This document shows positions 62,065 to 64,000 of a stretch of 64,000 bases of DNA, piece by piece (the first letter of the stretch is position 1; every line of letters starts with the position of its first letter). This stretch comes from Heterohyrax brucei (taxonomy: Eukaryota > Chordata > Mammalia > Hyracoidea > Procaviidae). The notes under the pieces were generated by a model. It did not search any database, was not told the DNA's origin, and saw only the letters and a program-made list of their open reading frames with translations. The stretch lies in NCBI GenBank assembly GCA_028571685.1, contig CM053140.1, positions 57,232,201 to 57,296,200 on the forward strand, written 5' to 3'. The position numbers were made by a program, and so were the translations under genes.

Positions 62065-62275
62065 TTATCAACTAAAACAAGCCATAGTTCAAACTCATGA
62101 CAACCCCATGTAGAGCTGTACTCTGTAGGGTTTTCAGTGGCTATGACCTTTTGGAAGTGGATTGCCAGGCCTTTCTTCCACGGTGCTGCTGGGTAAGGTT
62201 AAACCACCAACCTTTAGGTTAGTAGTCTAGCACAAACCATCTGCGCCACCCGGAGACATTTTAATAAAATAAACA
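62065..62275 (-). repeat. AfroSINE long variant, minus orientation (first of three)
   Basis: CAAACTCATGACAACCCCAT tail complement, GCCAGGCCTTTCTTCCACGG block, and a head complement ending GCGCCACCCGGAG. Confidence 0.8.
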
Positions 62276-62282
62276 GATGAAC

Positions 62283-62440
62283 AGCTGGTGACCCCATGTG
62301 TACAGAACAGAGCTGCGCAGCACAGGGTTTCTAAGTTGGTGATCTTTTAGAAACAGGTCGCCAGGCCTTTCTTCTGAGGCACCTCTGGGTGGGTTCAAAC
62401 CACTAATCTTTTAGTTAATAGCTGAGTGCTTAAATCTGTG
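62283..62440 (-). repeat. AfroSINE long variant, minus orientation (second of three)
   Basis: CAGCTGGTGACCCCATGTGT near the tail, then CGCCAGGCCTTTCTTCTGAG and the B-box complement TCTTTTAGTTAATAGCTG. Confidence 0.78.
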
Positions 62441-62464
62441 TGTACTCAGACACTTCTGAACAAT

Positions 62465-62675
62465 CATGTTGTAGCTCGGTGCTGACAAGTCCATTTCTCA
62501 CTCAGAGTGACCTGTGTGACTGAGAACCACTCACTGGGGTTTTCTCAGCTATAACCCTGACAGAAAGAAGCAGACTGTGAGATCTTTTTCCCGTGGAGAT
62601 GTTGGATGGATTGGAACTGCCAACCTTTTGGTTAGCAGCTGAGTGCTTAAACATTGTGCCACCAAGGCATGCATT
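62465..62675 (-). repeat. AfroSINE, minus orientation (third of three)
   Basis: CTCGGTGCTGACAAGTCC at the left, B-box complement AACCTTTTGGTTAGCAGCTG and head complement TGTGCCACCAAGGCATGC. Confidence 0.8.
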
Positions 62676-62782
62676 CTGAACACTTAGAGGGAAGTCTTTC
62701 CTCCCTCCTCAGAATGGTGGGAGGGTGGTATGTTTCCACTGCAACTGAGGGTCCTTGAGTAAAGGAACACGTCTCCTTCCTC

Positions 62783-63583
62783 AAATTATGGGCCCCTGAC
62801 GGGGGGCGGGGGACCATGCTCTTAGGCGAATTCCAGGCCAATTGGCACAACTAGCGTTTTGCTAAGAGAGCTCTCTGCACCCCACATTGGTGAGTGGTGT
62901 CTGGGGTCTTAAAAGCTGCCAAGCTGCCATCCGAGGGCACAGCAAATGGTCCCAACTCAGCAGGAACGGATGCTCACCGAGGGCCAAAATGGCATGCGGT
63001 AAAGACAACCGAGAAGACAGAGAGACCCACAAGAGTGGGTGCCTACATCGACCTGAGACCGGAAGAACCGGATGGTGCCCGGCCACCACCAGTGATAGCC
63101 ATGACGGAGCTCACAGAGAGGAGCCTCAGTGGCAACACAAGAATAAAAAGAGGTGCATCATGAGATCTCCACTAAAAGACCTCAATTGATGGTCCAGCGG
63201 TTTGGGGGTTCCTCTGAGAGCATGGCCCCCGGCCCTGATGCTGCCCCTTCCCACAAATTATAACAAAGGTCCACTCTTTGGACAGGAATGGAATGGACTT
63301 GGCAACGCAGAGTAACCATATGTTGGAAGCACTTTATGGTTCTATACATCTGTAGGATATCATCTTGCTGACCTCTGGCTGGAGGAAGGGGAGTGGACAG
63401 AGATGAGGGGAAAGGAGACTGTTGGGAGGATGAGACATGTATGGAGCAGAGAGGAATAGTGTGCAGTCACCGAACAGGGAGAGCAGTGGAAGCTGCATAT
63501 AGGGGGGCATGTAAATTTACATGTGAATGTACATTTTCACTCAGCTATGTTAAATAAAAAAAAAAAAAATTATGGGCCCCTGA
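62783..63583 (+). mobile_element. Poly(A)-tailed retrotransposon insertion with 17-bp target duplication
   Basis: The 17-base sequence AAATTATGGGCCCCTGA occurs at 62783-62799 and again at 63567-63583. Between them lie about 750 bases ending in AATAAA and a poly(A) run at 63554-63566. This is the mark of target-primed reverse transcription by an L1 enzyme. The body (for example GGTGCCCGGCCACCACCAGT near 63075) resembles a repeat I recall as common in elephant DNA, probably a 5'-truncated L1 3' end. Family not certain. No coding capacity. Confidence 0.85.
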
Positions 63584-63827
63584 AAGGAAACCTATTTGTC
63601 TTTCCTCCTAACTGGTGGATCCTGAATACCAGGTGATGTCATGTCCCCCTCTCAGAGTGGGAGATCACGGGAGTTGGGTTTTGTCTCCTCTCTCTGGCTG
63701 AGGGACTCTGGGGGCAGGGTCATGTATTCTGCCCCAGACCGAGGGTCCCTGAATGTGGCACTATCTTCCCCTCTCAGCCTGAAGTCTCCAGCTCCTCTAG
63801 TGTTCAGTCTGGGTTTGCTCAGCACTC

Positions 63828-63900
63828 ACTGAGTGTGCACATGTGTGCATGTGCCTGTGTGTGCACATGTGCACTTGTGTGTGTGCATGTGCATGGAGTG
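63828..63900. repeat. GT/alternating purine-pyrimidine tract
   Basis: Repeated GTGTGCACATGTG and TGTGTGTGCATGTGC units, an alternating purine-pyrimidine sequence of the kind able to form Z-DNA. Confidence 0.7.
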
Positions 63901-64000
63901 CGGCAGAGGATGGCAGCCAAGCCTTCCAGCCTCTCTGCCTTGACCGTTTTTCCAGACCCCAGGTCTGATTCCATCCAGCTGCAGAGGCCCGGGAGAGCGA

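Larger units (their letters stand above)
61546..64000. other. Region downstream of GPR3
   Basis: Unique sequence to about 62060, then three SINEs, a tailed retrotransposon with target duplication, and a GT-rich end. In human the next gene is WASF2 on the other strand. Nothing of it is recognisable here. Confidence 0.6.

Noticed and set aside
61546-64000. 3' end of WASF2, the next gene in human
   Set aside because: No WASF2 protein or 3' UTR signature can be recognised. In human the gap is several kilobases longer than what remains of this window.

Overview
This window is mammalian genomic DNA: split genes with GT-AG introns, poly(A) signals, two CpG-island promoters and dense retrotransposons. 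The repeats point to Afrotheria, most likely an elephant. There are many tRNA-derived SINEs ending in the tail typical of AfroSINEs, and long fragments of the RTE (BovB-like) LINE that shares this tail. No prokaryotic system, CRISPR array or phage is present. The species call rests on remembered repeat families, not on a search.

Gene order is TMEM222 (+, first exon outside the window), SYTL1 (+), MAP3K6 (-), FCN3 (-), CD164L2 (-), GPR3 (+). This matches human 1p36.11. I rebuilt the exons from splice sites and protein homology. SYTL1 (14 coding exons, 534 codons plus stop), MAP3K6 (29 coding exons, 1295 codons plus stop), CD164L2 (5 exons, about 173 codons) and GPR3 (one coding exon, 330 codons) all close in frame and look functional. 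TMEM222 exons 2 to 6 are also intact.

FCN3 (ficolin-3, a lectin-pathway pattern-recognition molecule) is the exception. All eight exons are present at their expected places with introns, but the gene is broken. The start codon reads AGG, exon 2 has a frameshifting deletion between short direct repeats, exon 5 is split over three frames and has lost its splice donor, exon 7 has two stop codons, and exon 8 has a stop and frameshifts. It is a unitary pseudogene and the main biological finding here.

The 46-57 kb interval between CD164L2 and GPR3 is a retrotransposon graveyard. It holds an RTE element with a 5' inversion, a solo MaLR-like LTR nested in that element with a 5-bp target duplication, two more LTRs (one followed by internal sequence), another RTE fragment and a long CA microsatellite. 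At the right end, a poly(A)-tailed insertion is flanked by a 17-bp target-site duplication.

Regulatory points: SYTL1 and MAP3K6 converge, with poly(A) signals about 200 bp apart. GPR3 has a CpG-island promoter, a perfect upstream cAMP-response element, and a 3' UTR with overlapping AUUUA pentamers.
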